Below, piece by piece: positions 6,594 through 15,091 of a stretch of 40,572 nt of DNA. The DNA is from JADHUC01 sp964617665 (GTDB taxonomy: Bacteria > Planctomycetota > Planctomycetia > Pirellulales > Pirellulaceae): NCBI GenBank assembly GCA_964617665.1, contig CAZUAH010000066.1:1-40572 (forward strand), in the 5' to 3' direction. The position numbers and the translations under genes were made by a program. Below the pieces are notes generated by a model. The model ran no database searches, had not been told where the DNA came from, and worked only from the letters and a program-made list of their open reading frames with translations. Position 1 is the first letter of the stretch. Each line of letters opens with the position of its first letter.

Positions 6594-8879
6594 TCACCTG
6601 TTGGGCACGGGCAAGTCGTGCACGCTGACACGCAATTCGTAGGTCCCGCCCGGAACGTCATCACAACGAAAAGTCCCGTCGGACTGAAAATTGAACGCAT
6701 AGGTGCTCCGCTCCTCCTGCTCCTTCGAAATGCCTGGCAAAAGTCGGAGGAGGCCCGCACCATTGGGCGACAGCCGACCGTAGGCGAAATTCCAGTTGAT
6801 CGATTCTTGCTCGCCCGGAGGCAGAATGGCCCGACCTTCGATCGGCCGACCTGTACCACCCAACTCGACGCGAGCCGTCTCGCCCGGCAGCAGTTCGACG
6901 CGAATCTCGTGCGAGCCGGTCGATGAAGACCCGCCAGAATCCCGCACAGCGAACCGGATCGTCCGGTAAACCCTTGCCTTGCCCGGCAGGACCCGCTCGA
7001 AGGTGAAACGGCCGTCTGCGTCGCTGGTGGCGTCAAAGGAGAAGTACGCTCGCGGTACGTCATCCTCACGGGGTCGGTCGATGTACATCCCCAACTCCTT
7101 CGCCGCGCCGGGACCCGAGCCGATCCGCAGGATCCCCTCCACACGTGCCCAGCGAACCAGCCGGATCTCGGACGATTGAGCGAAAGCAGCCTGGGAGACC
7201 TCAGCGTAACCCAAATCATGCAACACCAGCAGCGAATGAGGTTCCAACTGCGGCGGCAGCCCGAATCTGCCGTCCGCATCGGTCGCGGTCCCCACCGAGT
7301 AGAGCTCCTGGGTATTCCGCCCATCCCGGACGTGCGGCCGGCTGGATTTCGAGCAAACGTACACACGGGCCCCTTCCGTCGGCTTGCCTTCGGAGTCCAG
7401 CACGACTCCTTCCGGTCCGCCGCCTTTTTTCAGCTCGAAATCGAACGTTGCCTTTCTCTCGTTGGCCAAGAACGACCGAGAAGTTGCTGGCAGATAGCCA
7501 ACAGCCTCGATCCGCAACAGGTACTTTGGGTAGGGTTCCGAGAATTCGTGCGAGTAGGCACCGTCCCGACCATCCTTGGCGCGGTATCGGATCCATGAAG
7601 GAGATCGCCCCTCGCGATCCCAATCGATCCCGGGCACGATGCGGAACGCTTTGATCGGTTCCTTCGACTCGGCGTCGACCACTCGGCCGGATACCTCAAA
7701 CGGCCGATGCAGGGTGACCGGGTATTCCTCGTCGCGCGCCGTCAAGCTCTGGTCACGAAGGCTCATATATCCTCGCTTGACGATATCGCAGACCACCGCG
7801 TCGTCGGGTGCCCAATCCCAGACCCAAAGCCCCTGGGCGTTGGTCTCTCGCGGGACGCCAAGGCCGTGCAATGTCCGATGCGATCGCCACGTATCGGGCG
7901 CTACCCAGACGCCCGAAAGTCGATTGCCGTCCTCGTCCACCACGCGGACCCGCAAAGTGCGGCCTTTCCGTAGCTGGAAATCCACCGGCCCCAAACCCGC
8001 CTGCACGTTGAATTGCCGCAAGTCCGGAGCCCATCCCTGGGCAACCACAGTCAGCACTATTTGGCCCGGATTACAGGAGAAACGATACCGGCCGTTGTTG
8101 TCCGTGGTCGTTTTGGGGTAGTCACGGCCGAAGCGGTCCCCGCCCTGAGCGACGGTGGCGCCGGCCACAGCGGCTCCGTCTGGATCGGTTATCGTTCCTG
8201 CGACCGTTATCCCCTTCTTCATCACCATCACGCCGGTCATGTCCATCAGTCGGGCTACCGGCGGCGCCGGTGTCTGGTAGTAGTGGGAATCGCTGACGTA
8301 GTCGGGGTGAGTCAGCCGGAACGCCACCCTGGCAAGGCGTTTGGGCATGTCGTTCAAGCGCCATTTACCCTTCGCGCCAGTCTGCACTTCGTAGCCGTAC
8401 GTGGGCGGCCGAACGCGCCCCTGCGGTCTTTCCTCCAAATTCAGCGACAACTCCAGCTTCACCCCTTCGATCGGCTCGTCAGCCTCGTTACGGACCACGC
8501 CGCCGATGCTGACTCCTCGTCGCATGGGAAACGTGAACTCCGTCGGCACCGGGTCCTTGGACTCCCGGTTCCGCCACGAGGCGGACAATGTGACGTAGCC
8601 TTTGGCCGTTGTCCACAAACGCAGATACGGCGGATCCTTTTCCGGCAAGCGGACTCTGATCGTGCCGCCGGCATCGCTCTGGTAGTCGGTATCGGAAGTG
8701 TCGATCATCACGTTCAGCGTAACTCCAGCCACCGGTTTGCCGGCCTCGTCCACACATCGCACAACCAAATGTCGCTGCGGGCTCTCAAGAGCCACGCTCA
8801 GGTGATCCAGCAGCGACTCCTCGGCGGGCAGGCCCCCCGCGAGCCAGCCGACCAAACAGATAGTCCCCAGTGCGTTCAT
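6594..8879 (-). CDS. Exported carboxypeptidase-regulatory-like repeat protein
   Basis: 761 residues. The ATG at 8879 is preceded by AAGGAG with 8 nt spacing and begins a signal peptide (MNALGTICLVGWLAGGLPAEE). The mature part is a string of beta-sandwich repeats of carboxypeptidase-regulatory type. Each starts with a motif like GVVRNEADEPIEGVKLEL, GTITDPDGAAVAGATV, RVVDEDGNRLSGVWV, GRVVDAESKEPIKAF or GVVLDSEGKPTEGARVYV; about seven are visible. Many are followed by a DGRF/NGRYRF-type strand. Such domains serve as rigid exported spacers or binding modules; no catalytic residues are evident. The protein ends in a half-repeat (DDVPGGTYELRVSVHD) and a UGA, after which the same frame continues into a TlpA-like thioredoxin domain. 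Fusions of these two parts are, as I recall, common in planctomycetes, so the real product may be about 951 residues. Confidence 0.8.
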   Translation of the reverse strand: MNALGTICLVGWLAGGLPAEESLLDHLSVALESPQRHLVVRCVDEAGKPVAGVTLNVMIDTSDTDYQSDAGGTIRVRLPEKDPPYLRLWTTAKGYVTLSASWRNRESKDPVPTEFTFPMRRGVSIGGVVRNEADEPIEGVKLELSLNLEERPQGRVRPPTYGYEVQTGAKGKWRLNDMPKRLARVAFRLTHPDYVSDSHYYQTPAPPVARLMDMTGVMVMKKGITVAGTITDPDGAAVAGATVAQGGDRFGRDYPKTTTDNNGRYRFSCNPGQIVLTVVAQGWAPDLRQFNVQAGLGPVDFQLRKGRTLRVRVVDEDGNRLSGVWVAPDTWRSHRTLHGLGVPRETNAQGLWVWDWAPDDAVVCDIVKRGYMSLRDQSLTARDEEYPVTLHRPFEVSGRVVDAESKEPIKAFRIVPGIDWDREGRSPSWIRYRAKDGRDGAYSHEFSEPYPKYLLRIEAVGYLPATSRSFLANERKATFDFELKKGGGPEGVVLDSEGKPTEGARVYVCSKSSRPHVRDGRNTQELYSVGTATDADGRFGLPPQLEPHSLLVLHDLGYAEVSQAAFAQSSEIRLVRWARVEGILRIGSGPGAAKELGMYIDRPREDDVPRAYFSFDATSDADGRFTFERVLPGKARVYRTIRFAVRDSGGSSSTGSHEIRVELLPGETARVELGGTGRPIEGRAILPPGEQESINWNFAYGRLSPNGAGLLRLLPGISKEQEERSTYAFNFQSDGTFRCDDVPGGTYELRVSVHDLPVPNR

Positions 8880-8934
8880 GTCAGAATCTCCTTGGGTTGA
8901 AGCCTTGTGGTTTCATAGCCACATGTGGCCGGCC

Positions 8935-11175
8935 TCACTTCTTTCTCTTGCGGAATTCCTCGAACGACAAGCTCCCATCGGCGTCCTTGTCCTTGGTTTT
9001 GAACGACTTCTCGGCCGCCGCCACCTGTTCCTTCGCTTGGATCGTCCCTATGAACTCTTCGAGGCTGAGCGACTGGTCGCCATCGAGGTCGATGAGTGGG
9101 AACCGGGCTTCGTCGGGTTGGGTGCGATACTCGGCCAGGCTCACGCGGCCGTCCCGGTTTCGGTCGATTAACTTGAAGAACGCGTCAGCCTTGTCGCCCA
9201 ACTCGGAAGCCCGACCACTGCTCTTGAATTCATCCAGAGTCAACCGGGCATCGCCGTCTTCATCCCGGTCCCAGAAGTTTGCCTCGGCGGGCCGGTGGGC
9301 CGACTCGCGGAAGGTGAGCTTCCCGTCGCCGTCGGTGTCTCTTAGCTCGAACCAGCGTTTGTGTTCCGCTCGTTGCTCAGGCGTTTGGGCCCAGGCGGAG
9401 AACTCCTGGAGCGAGTGCTTTCCATCGCCGTTGGCGTCGCGCCTGGCGAAGAAGAACTCCTCGGACTTTTTTCTGAACTCGTCGCGGTCGAGGCTGCCGT
9501 CGCCATCCCGGTCGATCGCGTCAAAGGCACTTTCACACAGATTGGCACGCACCAGATGCGAATTGCCCGCGGCGTATTCGTTCAGCGAGACGCCGTCGTC
9601 TTCGTCGACGTCAAACTTCTCGAAGTACGCGTCGGGCGGGCGGGAGCGGAATTCCCTGAAGCTCAGCTGGCCGTCTTCGTCGACGTCGGTGAATTTGAAG
9701 ACCAGTTCTGCTCGGTCCCGCGACGCCGCTTTCATCTCGCCCATCGAGAACTCCTTCAGGGAAAGGCCTCCGTTGGCATTCAGGTCCATGACCAGAAAGG
9801 TTGCCTTCCGCTGCCTCTTCTTGAACTCGTCGAAAGTGAGCTTCTCGTCGCCGTCGCCATCGAGGATCTTGAACAACTCTGCCCCCTGCTCGACGGCCTC
9901 CGCCTGGTGGTAGTCGGCGATAAACTCTTCGCTGGTCAGGTGCTCATCGTCGTCCTTGTCGAGTTTCCGGAAGTGCCTCTGCCGTGGCTGGGCGTTCCGT
10001 TCGATCGCGTCGACTTCGATGGCCGGCATCCGCTTGAGCGTGACCAGCAGCCGGCCGTCGCCCTCGTTGGTCTCCAGTTCGGCGGGCGGGGGCGCGTCCG
10101 GCTGAAGGCCGAGGCAAACCACCAGTGTGTCGTCTTCGACCGAATAGACGCCGTTTGCCGGTGTCTTGGCTGTGCTGGAAAGCGCTGCCAACTTGATTCC
10201 TTTGGGCTCGGTCGCCACATCCAGAGTGAACTCGGTCGACAGTGATTTCGTCTTTTCCGTGATCACGACGCCGCTCCCGCTGAACTTGAAACGGGACAGG
10301 GGCGCGCCGGTAAGCGGTTTGCCGCTGAGCCGGCACGAGACGACTTCCCAACTCCCCTGGAGCTTCCGTCGTTCGAGAAACTGAGGGTCGTTCGCCTCGG
10401 CGTCGGTCAACGAACGGGCCTCGAAGAAATCGAACGCGGCGTCGATCTCGCTTGCGTCGGCGTTCGACCCGTTCTTAGCGAGGATCCCGACCCACTTCGG
10501 AACGTCGGCGCACCACTCCCGCTCGGCAACCGGGATGAACTCCTCACCGTCAGTGCTATACGACCGCTCGTAGAGGTTCCCGCGTTTGATGAGGCGAAGC
10601 CAGACGCGTTTGGCATCGGGCACGTCCGGGCGAATCTCGTAGTTCGATTGCTGATCTGTCTCCCGAAGCAGGTTGAAAGTGCAGCGGGTCCAGTACCACT
10701 CGATGACCCACTTCAGGTAGTTGTCGTCATCGTCATAGACGAGCAATCCGGCCTGGTGACTGACCTGGTTCGGTTGGAACGATTCGATGCACGTGGTGAG
10801 TACGAAACCTCCGCCGTCGGCCGCCGGGTTGGGGACCACATAGAGGTTCTTGGCCGGGGTTCGGGCGTTGCGTTCGGTTTCGTTGAGGTGGATGCTGCCG
10901 GTTTGAGTCGTGATGGTGAGCTTGCCGGGGTTCTTGTCAAACGAGACGTGCGTCGGGTCGGGCCGGATAATCTTCCATTCCAACCCGAGTTTCTCGTTGA
11001 ACTCGTCGCGAAGCCGAAACGTCGCTTCGTCGGCCGCGTTCTCCGCGACCGCGACAACCCCGGTGGCCGCCGGACTATCGGCGTGTCCATCGCTTGGCGG
11101 CCAGCAAAGGACCGACAGCAACGTCACCGGGAAACCGAACCACCACCAACCACGAGCACTACAAAAGGACCGCAT
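8935..11175 (-). CDS. Exported multi-EF-hand protein with DUF1349-like and TIGR03067-like domains
   Basis: The ATG at 11175 is preferred over one 27 nt upstream because GAGGAGGG lies 8 nt before it and a signal peptide begins there (MRSFCSARGWWWFGFPVTLLSVLCW). Of 746 residues, about 40-245 form a concanavalin-like DUF1349-type domain (GLLVYDDDDNYLKWVIEW; FNEKLGLEWKI). About 255-375 match the planctomycete TIGR03067 pattern (LQGSWEVVSCRLSGKPLTG; LVVCLG). From about 400 to the end there are twelve EF-hand loops, such as DRDGDGSLDRDE, DTDGDGKLTFRE, DVDEDGQLSFRE and DKDADGSLSFEE, most with Asp at 1, 3, 5 and Glu at 12. One (DLNANGGLSLKE) is weaker. Extracytoplasmic calcium binding is a safe family inference; the overall role is unknown. 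The carboxypeptidase-regulatory gene follows 55 bp downstream on the same strand. Confidence 0.85.
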   Translation of the reverse strand: MRSFCSARGWWWFGFPVTLLSVLCWPPSDGHADSPAATGVVAVAENAADEATFRLRDEFNEKLGLEWKIIRPDPTHVSFDKNPGKLTITTQTGSIHLNETERNARTPAKNLYVVPNPAADGGGFVLTTCIESFQPNQVSHQAGLLVYDDDDNYLKWVIEWYWTRCTFNLLRETDQQSNYEIRPDVPDAKRVWLRLIKRGNLYERSYSTDGEEFIPVAEREWCADVPKWVGILAKNGSNADASEIDAAFDFFEARSLTDAEANDPQFLERRKLQGSWEVVSCRLSGKPLTGAPLSRFKFSGSGVVITEKTKSLSTEFTLDVATEPKGIKLAALSSTAKTPANGVYSVEDDTLVVCLGLQPDAPPPAELETNEGDGRLLVTLKRMPAIEVDAIERNAQPRQRHFRKLDKDDDEHLTSEEFIADYHQAEAVEQGAELFKILDGDGDEKLTFDEFKKRQRKATFLVMDLNANGGLSLKEFSMGEMKAASRDRAELVFKFTDVDEDGQLSFREFRSRPPDAYFEKFDVDEDDGVSLNEYAAGNSHLVRANLCESAFDAIDRDGDGSLDRDEFRKKSEEFFFARRDANGDGKHSLQEFSAWAQTPEQRAEHKRWFELRDTDGDGKLTFRESAHRPAEANFWDRDEDGDARLTLDEFKSSGRASELGDKADAFFKLIDRNRDGRVSLAEYRTQPDEARFPLIDLDGDQSLSLEEFIGTIQAKEQVAAAEKSFKTKDKDADGSLSFEEFRKRKK

Positions 11176-11267
11176 CGTTCGTACCCTCCTCTGCAAGATC
11201 ACTCGCCGAAAATCCCGTGTCCGTCATCGTTGGTCCAGAGATGTCCGGCCATGGGTATTACAAGCGG

Positions 11268-11362
11268 TTTCAAAACCGGGAGGGCGAGGCTCCGGCCGAG
11301 CCGAAACCACGGGAAAACACGGCTCAGCAGGAGCTTCGCCCTCCCAACATTCGGTTTTGAAA
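11268..11362. repeat. REP-like imperfect palindrome
   Basis: TTTCAAAACCG (11268-11278) pairs exactly with CGGTTTTGAAA (11352-11362). Inside it, GGAGGGCGAGGCTCC (11279-11293) and the following GGCCGAGCC pair, with few mismatches, with GGCTCAGCAGGAGCTTCGCCCTCCC (split here as GGCTCAGCAGGAGC at 11321-11334 and TTCGCCCTCCC at 11335-11345). A six-base AACATT (11346-11351) bulges out of the right arm. The GGAGGGCGAGGCTCC core is one I recall as a dispersed element in planctomycete genomes, consistent with REP-type sequences moved by RAYT transposases. It lies between the EF-hand gene and a broken gene. Confidence 0.6.
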
Positions 11363-11368
11363 TGCGTT

Positions 11369-11637
11369 CTAGTCTATTTCGATACGTTTCACTTCTCCCG
11401 TCTTCAGTGAGAATGGCTCGATGGGCAACTTGGCCAAACTGACGGAACGTCCCCAGGCCGAGGCGGCTGCCCCAATAATTGAAGATAGTACTCGCCGGCC
11501 GGAACGTCAACGATCTCGAACGACTTGCCGTCCGACACTTTCGCCGCCAGCGGATCCTGCTCGGTCGGAGGTGCCGACTGCGTGCTGAAGTCGCCGCCAA
11601 ACAGCAATAGCACAAGAAGCTCGACGTGAGTCATCAT
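11369..11637 (-). pseudogene. Small exported-protein gene with a frameshift
   Basis: From the ATG at 11637 (AGGA six nt upstream) the frame gives about 55 sensible residues: MTHVELLVLLLFGG, then DGKSFEIVDVPAGEYYLQLLG, which looks like the end of a carboxypeptidase-regulatory-like sandwich. It then degenerates into PSVWPSCPSSHSH and stops at 11404. The frame starting one base earlier continues sensibly as SVSLAKLPIEPFSLKTGEV followed by KRIEID and stops at TAG 11371-11369. The two halves are consistent with loss of one base between about 11430 and 11465. A sequencing error or programmed -1 frameshift would look the same. The product would be only about 89 residues, so it may already be a remnant of a larger gene. 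Confidence 0.5.
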
Positions 11638-11750
11638 TGTTTTCCTGGCAAGAGAAGGTGATGTCCTTTATGCGATGATCTTGGGTGCGCACGTTGACGG
11701 TAGTTCGCGAGCCACGGCGAAAGATTGTCGGCGGACTCAAGAGAATGTCG

Positions 11751-13538
11751 CTATTGTTTGGATGGAACGGGGGCGTTTCCCGAGATTCTATATCGAATCA
11801 TAGCGAACTGAAGGAGGCTGCTTGTCCTGACGATCTGCAGCAGGCCCACATTTCCATTCCGCGTCTTGATGACGAACGTGTCAGGCTGATCTTCAGTCCC
11901 CGTCTGCGGGCTCATCCAGGCACGCTCAGCTTTTTCCACCGGCCAGCGGTCCAGGATCTCCTTGATCTTCTCGACGCTCATCTCGTCGAACGATCGGGGG
12001 AGCACCCTGCGAGCTACCATGTCCAGGCCGATCAGTTGCACAATCTTGCTGGGCCGCGAGGCGCGGTCGCTTGGTGCGCCGCCCAAGAAGCCCACTCGTG
12101 ACTCGTTTGTGACGACGTCGATCCCTTGCTCCCGACACCAGGTAACGAACTCTTTGTCCTTGTAGAACGCGTACTTTCCCACCGGGACGAGTGAGTCCGG
12201 CGGCGCGACCGTGCGTCCCGTTTCCAGATCGAGCAGGAATATCTTACCGCGCGCCGGCGTCTGGAGTGTGGGTTCGACCAACGGCCCCAGCGCGACATTC
12301 GCTTGCTTGCGCGGCGGTAGGGCCGGCTGAATCGCTTGCTTGACGTCTGGATCGACCCACATGCGGTAGCGAAGCCGGTGGGCCTCGGAGCCTTCGGTGC
12401 GTGGAAACACCTGCACGACGCCCCGTCCTCCTTCGCGTGTGGTGAACAGGAATGTGCCGACCTGATCGCGCCGATAGTCCCTACGGCTCTTCCCGAACGG
12501 CACAAGTGTGCTCCTGGCTTCTCGACCGAGTTCTATCGGCTTGCCGCTCCGGATTTCTTCTTCGAGTGACTCCCAGCGACTGTTTGGGATGAGCCACGTG
12601 TGGAGGTCTTTTCCGTCGATTCCGCGTATGTCGATCCCATTCCGCACATACCAACGTGCGAATCCGTCGGAGGCCGCTTCCTGAGACCCTTCAAACTGCT
12701 CGAAGACACGCCCCAAGTCGAAGTCGATATGTGACTTGGCATCCCAGTAGCTGCTCGGTTCGAGCTGGACCTCGCGAATCGGTCCCAGCCGCACCGAATC
12801 CCCCGTTGGAAACAAAGGGCCGAACCGGGCCAAGCCCGCCTCGTGGACGAGATCCCTGTCGCGTTTCCCGATTTCGACGGACAACAGTTCTTCCTGCGAC
12901 ACAAAGTCCTCACGATGCTCAGCCCACCACTGCTCCCAGTGTTCCATGCGCTCTCGAAACGTACGTCGTTTTGCAGCCCGTTGCTCTTCGGTTCCGCCCC
13001 GAAAGACGTGCCTCAGTTTGTCCCTTTCACCCTCCGGCGGTTCGTGGTGTCCCGTGATCTTGGACAGCGCACTCAGGATCTCGTTGACCGGGCGCCCGTA
13101 ACCTACGCTGTCGTCGTCATCGGGATTCCGCTCATGCTGTTTCATGAAGGCCCACAAGTCCGCGTCATGAACGGATACGCCACAATCGGAGCCGGCCCCT
13201 CGCAACAACTTGGGAATCGCGCGAATCAGGGCGGGCACGGCCCGCGGATCGTTGATGGCACGCAATGTGAATCCCAGCGCCCGTAGAGTCTCATCGCGAT
13301 TTGTGCGATCCAGCTCGGCAACCAGTTCCGGGACCGCCGGCTTGCCGATCTGGACCAATTCGCGAATGGCTGCCGCCCACTCGTCGTTGCGGCAGAAGAC
13401 ACGATGCTGGCGCAATACGTAGACCTGCTCCCGGACTACCCGCGTCACGTCATCTTTCTGAACATCCGCCGCTCGCATCATCGTCGGCGGCAGAACGACC
13501 ATCAGCCAACAGGCCACACTCGCCGATTGTACGTTCAT
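11751..13538 (-). CDS. Exported HEAT-like protein of unknown function
   Basis: 595 residues. The ATG at 13538 has AAGGAG six nt upstream and begins a signal peptide (MNVQSASVACWLMVVLPPTMMRAA); longer in-frame extensions lack these. Residues about 60-130 look like one or two HEAT-type helical pairs (IGKPAVPELVAELDR; INDPRAVPALIRAIPKLL). A charged helical segment (KRRTFRERMEHWEQWWAEH) follows. The C-terminal half is beta-rich and unrecognised, with statements such as GKIFLLDLETGRTVAPP and NGNVGLLQIV that resemble planctomycete proteins of uncharacterised exported families. No catalytic motif is visible. It lies in a same-strand run with the secretin-N-like gene 184 bp upstream; whether they share a transcript is unknown. 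Confidence 0.7.
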   Translation of the reverse strand: MNVQSASVACWLMVVLPPTMMRAADVQKDDVTRVVREQVYVLRQHRVFCRNDEWAAAIRELVQIGKPAVPELVAELDRTNRDETLRALGFTLRAINDPRAVPALIRAIPKLLRGAGSDCGVSVHDADLWAFMKQHERNPDDDDSVGYGRPVNEILSALSKITGHHEPPEGERDKLRHVFRGGTEEQRAAKRRTFRERMEHWEQWWAEHREDFVSQEELLSVEIGKRDRDLVHEAGLARFGPLFPTGDSVRLGPIREVQLEPSSYWDAKSHIDFDLGRVFEQFEGSQEAASDGFARWYVRNGIDIRGIDGKDLHTWLIPNSRWESLEEEIRSGKPIELGREARSTLVPFGKSRRDYRRDQVGTFLFTTREGGRGVVQVFPRTEGSEAHRLRYRMWVDPDVKQAIQPALPPRKQANVALGPLVEPTLQTPARGKIFLLDLETGRTVAPPDSLVPVGKYAFYKDKEFVTWCREQGIDVVTNESRVGFLGGAPSDRASRPSKIVQLIGLDMVARRVLPRSFDEMSVEKIKEILDRWPVEKAERAWMSPQTGTEDQPDTFVIKTRNGNVGLLQIVRTSSLLQFAMIRYRISGNAPVPSKQ

Positions 13539-13722
13539 GAGTCGCTCCTTGGCTTCACTGACGTCACTGATCGGTTCGAGCGGTCGACTACTTGCCGCCG
13601 AGGGATTCGTCGGGGGCCACACGCTCATTGCGGGGCGACCGAGAGAAGCCGACCGAATTCATGATGGGCGATGTGGAGCCATCGGTCAATGGTTGTGGGC
13701 CGACCGACGAACTCCGCACAGA

Positions 13723-14952
13723 TCACTTGTCGTCAGGCACAACCTGCACCGCGAAGGCCAACGACCTTTCGCCCGTCGGCGTTACACCCAATACGGTAAA
13801 ATGTCCCAGAGTCGCAGCGGTGTCCGTCTTGAGTTCTACCCGCCGTTGGATTCGGGGCCCTCCGTCGGCAGCGTCCCCCATTGTTTGCAGCAGCATGGCG
13901 TTGATCTCGATCGTCAGAAGTGGCTTCTTCCGTTGCTCCAGGTCGAGAGCCCCATTGATTCTCAGATCGGTTGGTTCGTCCCCCATCGCGGCCGCGCAAC
14001 CGATTTGGAACTCACCGCCCGGCGCAGTGTTTACCATGACTTGCCCCACCGAGCGAATTGGTCCCACACCAATCTTGGATAGTTCGGCTTGGACCGCCTG
14101 CAGGTCTTCGTCGAGCTTGGCAGGTTCGTCGTCCGGCGATCCCTCGGCAAACCACACGATACGCACGCGAAATGTCTCTTCCGACTTGCGAGGCTCCTGA
14201 GCTTCGTCCAACCGTAGCAACAGAGCTTCGATGACATTCAGCGTGCTCTCCGGTCCTACCGCGATGAGGGAATTGGTCCTGGTGTCGACGGCAAGCCTTA
14301 CCTCTTCCGTGTCGAGGATTTCCGACACGGCCTGCGCCATCGGCGCAGCCTCGGCATGGATCAGTTGGAACACTTTGATTTGATCTTCACGCTCGGGCAG
14401 GACGTCGATCCGTTTGATGAGTTCCTTCAGACGCTCGTGATCTGATGCCGATGCGTATGCGATCAGTCGCTTGTTGTCATACTCAAACGTCAGCATGGCC
14501 TCCGGAACAACCGCTGACGCAATCGCAGCAACGGTCTGACCGTCCGCGTGCTTCAGGGAGTAGATCTCGACGGTGTTCGCATAGTCTTTCTTCTTCTCAC
14601 GGGCTTCGGGCGGGACATCCAGGGCCTTGATCAGTTCTTCCACGATCTTGTGCCCCGATTGCGTAGCGTACACGATCACCTGATTGGCTTTGGAGCCCAA
14701 CTTGATTTCGGCATCCGGAAAGACCTGCGGCACCGTGTCGAGAACGATTTGACCGTCCACGTCCCTCAAAACGTAGACTACAAGAAGTTTCTGCTCGCTG
14801 TCGGTTGCGGCCTTGTCAGTCGCGACCGCATCAGGATCGGGACGTGTAGCCTCTGCCGCCCTCGCCGTGCCGACCAACAGGCACGCCACGCCGAATAGAC
14901 TCGCCGTCAGTCCAGCAACAAGCACGAGACGTGAATTCGTGGAACGCGTCAT
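13723..14952 (-). CDS. Exported secretin N-domain (NolW-like) repeat protein without pore domain
   Basis: 409 residues. The ATG at 14952 has AGGAG about six nt upstream and begins MTRSTNSRLVLVAGLTASL, a signal peptide ending near ARA. Three consecutive modules of secretin short-domain type are visible. The first, about 55-110, has DTVPQVFPDAEIKLG and then NQVIVYATQSGHKIVEELI. The second, about 125-180, has ASAVVPEAMLTFEYD and then KRLIAYASASDHERLKELI. The third, about 190-250, has SEILDTEEVRLAVD and then NSLIAVGPESTLNVIEALL. In type II/III secretion channels these ring-forming domains precede a beta-barrel pore. Here the pore is absent and is replaced by an unrecognised beta-rich domain (FRVRIVWFAEG to the end). 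It may be a periplasmic ring, adaptor or binding protein; it is not a channel by itself. Confidence 0.75.
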   Translation of the reverse strand: MTRSTNSRLVLVAGLTASLFGVACLLVGTARAAEATRPDPDAVATDKAATDSEQKLLVVYVLRDVDGQIVLDTVPQVFPDAEIKLGSKANQVIVYATQSGHKIVEELIKALDVPPEAREKKKDYANTVEIYSLKHADGQTVAAIASAVVPEAMLTFEYDNKRLIAYASASDHERLKELIKRIDVLPEREDQIKVFQLIHAEAAPMAQAVSEILDTEEVRLAVDTRTNSLIAVGPESTLNVIEALLLRLDEAQEPRKSEETFRVRIVWFAEGSPDDEPAKLDEDLQAVQAELSKIGVGPIRSVGQVMVNTAPGGEFQIGCAAAMGDEPTDLRINGALDLEQRKKPLLTIEINAMLLQTMGDAADGGPRIQRRVELKTDTAATLGHFTVLGVTPTGERSLAFAVQVVPDDK

Positions 14953-15091
14953 TGTATGCTCCTGTCCAAAAGGTAGAGAAACTTCACGGGACAGACTTCC
15001 ATGCGACTCCGCAACCTCGCACATCACTACGTATTATGCACTGCACAACGGAAACTGGCCAGGAACAGTCTAAACAAGAAGGACGCTACAA

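Noticed and set aside
7145..8900. Plus-strand open frames (up to 295 codons) across the carboxypeptidase-regulatory gene
   Set aside because: Low-complexity basic translations; the minus-strand repeats explain the region fully.
8870..10245. Ser-rich and hydrophobic plus-strand frames of 347 and 294 codons opposite the EF-hand gene
   Set aside because: Their periodicity is the antisense echo of the repeated Asp-rich EF-hand codons.
11094..11442. Plus-strand peptide containing EGEAPAEP and GSAGASPS strings
   Set aside because: These are translations of the REP-like palindrome, not protein conservation.
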